Shown: positions 5,774 through 5,976 of the stretch, piece after piece
Numbering within the stretch: the first letter of the stretch is position 1
Layout of the letters: each line of letters starts with the position of its first letter
From: an uncultured Eubacteriales bacterium
GTDB taxonomy: Bacteria > Bacillota > Clostridia > Oscillospirales > Oscillospiraceae
DNA: 5,976 nt
Direction: 5' to 3'
NCBI GenBank assembly: GCA_905210385.1
Contig: CAJLWS010000098.1
Span: 1 to 5,976, forward strand
The notes under the pieces: generated by a model
The model's input: only the letters and a program-made list of their open reading frames with translations
Database searches by the model: none
What the model was told of the DNA's origin: nothing
Program-made: the position numbers and the translations under genes

Positions 5774-5976
5774 TCACACAAATTTCGCAGCGTTGACCTT
5801 GACGCCGGGGCCCATGGTGGAGGCGGCCACGCAGCTCTTCACGTACTGGCCTTTGGCGGCAGCGGGCTTGGCCTTGATGATGGCGCCCATCAGGGCGTTT
5901 AGGTTGTCGGCCAGCTTCTCGGCGCCGAAGGAAACCTTGCCGATGGGGCAGTGGATGATGTTGGTCTTGTCCAGAC
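5774..5976 (-). CDS. rplA: 50S ribosomal protein L1 (C-terminal part)
   Basis: Large-subunit protein of the L1 stalk, which helps deacylated tRNA leave the E site; in many bacteria it also represses its own operon. The frame is open at the right edge and ends with TGA (complement of 5774-5776). The 66 visible residues are the normal C-terminus of a ~230-residue protein: T-N-I-I-H-C-P-I-G-K-V-S-F-G, then A-L-M-G-A-I-I-K-A-K-P-A-A-A-K-G, then S-T-M-G-P-G-V-K-V. It ends in N-A-A-K-F-V. The start and probably rplK lie outside the window. No strong terminator was found between this stop and the rplJL promoter, so some read-through into rplJL is likely. Confidence 0.95.
   Translation of the reverse strand, partial: LDKTNIIHCPIGKVSFGAEKLADNLNALMGAIIKAKPAAAKGQYVKSCVAASTMGPGVKVNAAKFV

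Overview
The window looks like chromosomal DNA of a GC-rich Firmicute of class Clostridia, most likely a gut Oscillospiraceae (Flavonifractor / Pseudoflavonifractor / Intestinimonas-like). This is inferred from the high GC content, strong AGGAGG-type ribosome binding sites, frequent GTG starts, the DUF975-type membrane protein, the eukaryote-like isocitrate dehydrogenase and the Clostridia-type ribosomal proteins. No RNA gene, insertion sequence, phage gene or CRISPR array was seen.

Layout. The left two thirds (1-4425) is read on the + strand. It holds the 3' part of a CtpE/Exp7-like cation-pumping P-type ATPase (1-1290), a DUF975-like multi-pass membrane protein broken by a one-base frameshift (1481-2679), an isocitrate dehydrogenase of the eukaryote-like homodimeric type (2741-3940), and a small lipoprotein of unknown function (4069-4425). 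A perfect 21-bp inverted repeat (4429-4472) separates these from the right third, which is read on the - strand and converges on it. That third is the ribosomal stalk region, in transcription order: the end of rplA (L1), a 273-base intergenic region, rplJ (L10), then rplL (L7/L12).

How the parts work together. The rplA-rplJ gap is a compact control region. It has a promoter matching the sigma-A consensus at all 12 positions with a 17-bp spacer, a leader that folds like the L10-binding ribosomal leader, and a 12-bp hairpin with a U-rich tail before rplJ. A second 8-bp pairing would exclude that hairpin. Together these suggest that L10, in complex with L12, shuts down its own operon by attenuation. 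The rplJ-rplL gap carries a GC hairpin and an A-rich stretch, followed by a stronger ribosome binding site, which fits the need for several L12 per L10. The + strand genes show no obvious shared pathway.

Nothing here looks like a new defence, mobile or biosynthetic system. The points worth a second look are the frameshift in the DUF975 gene, a Gln where NADP-specific relatives of the isocitrate dehydrogenase have a cofactor-binding Arg, the layered control of rplJL, and a large inverted repeat centred on the rplJL promoter.
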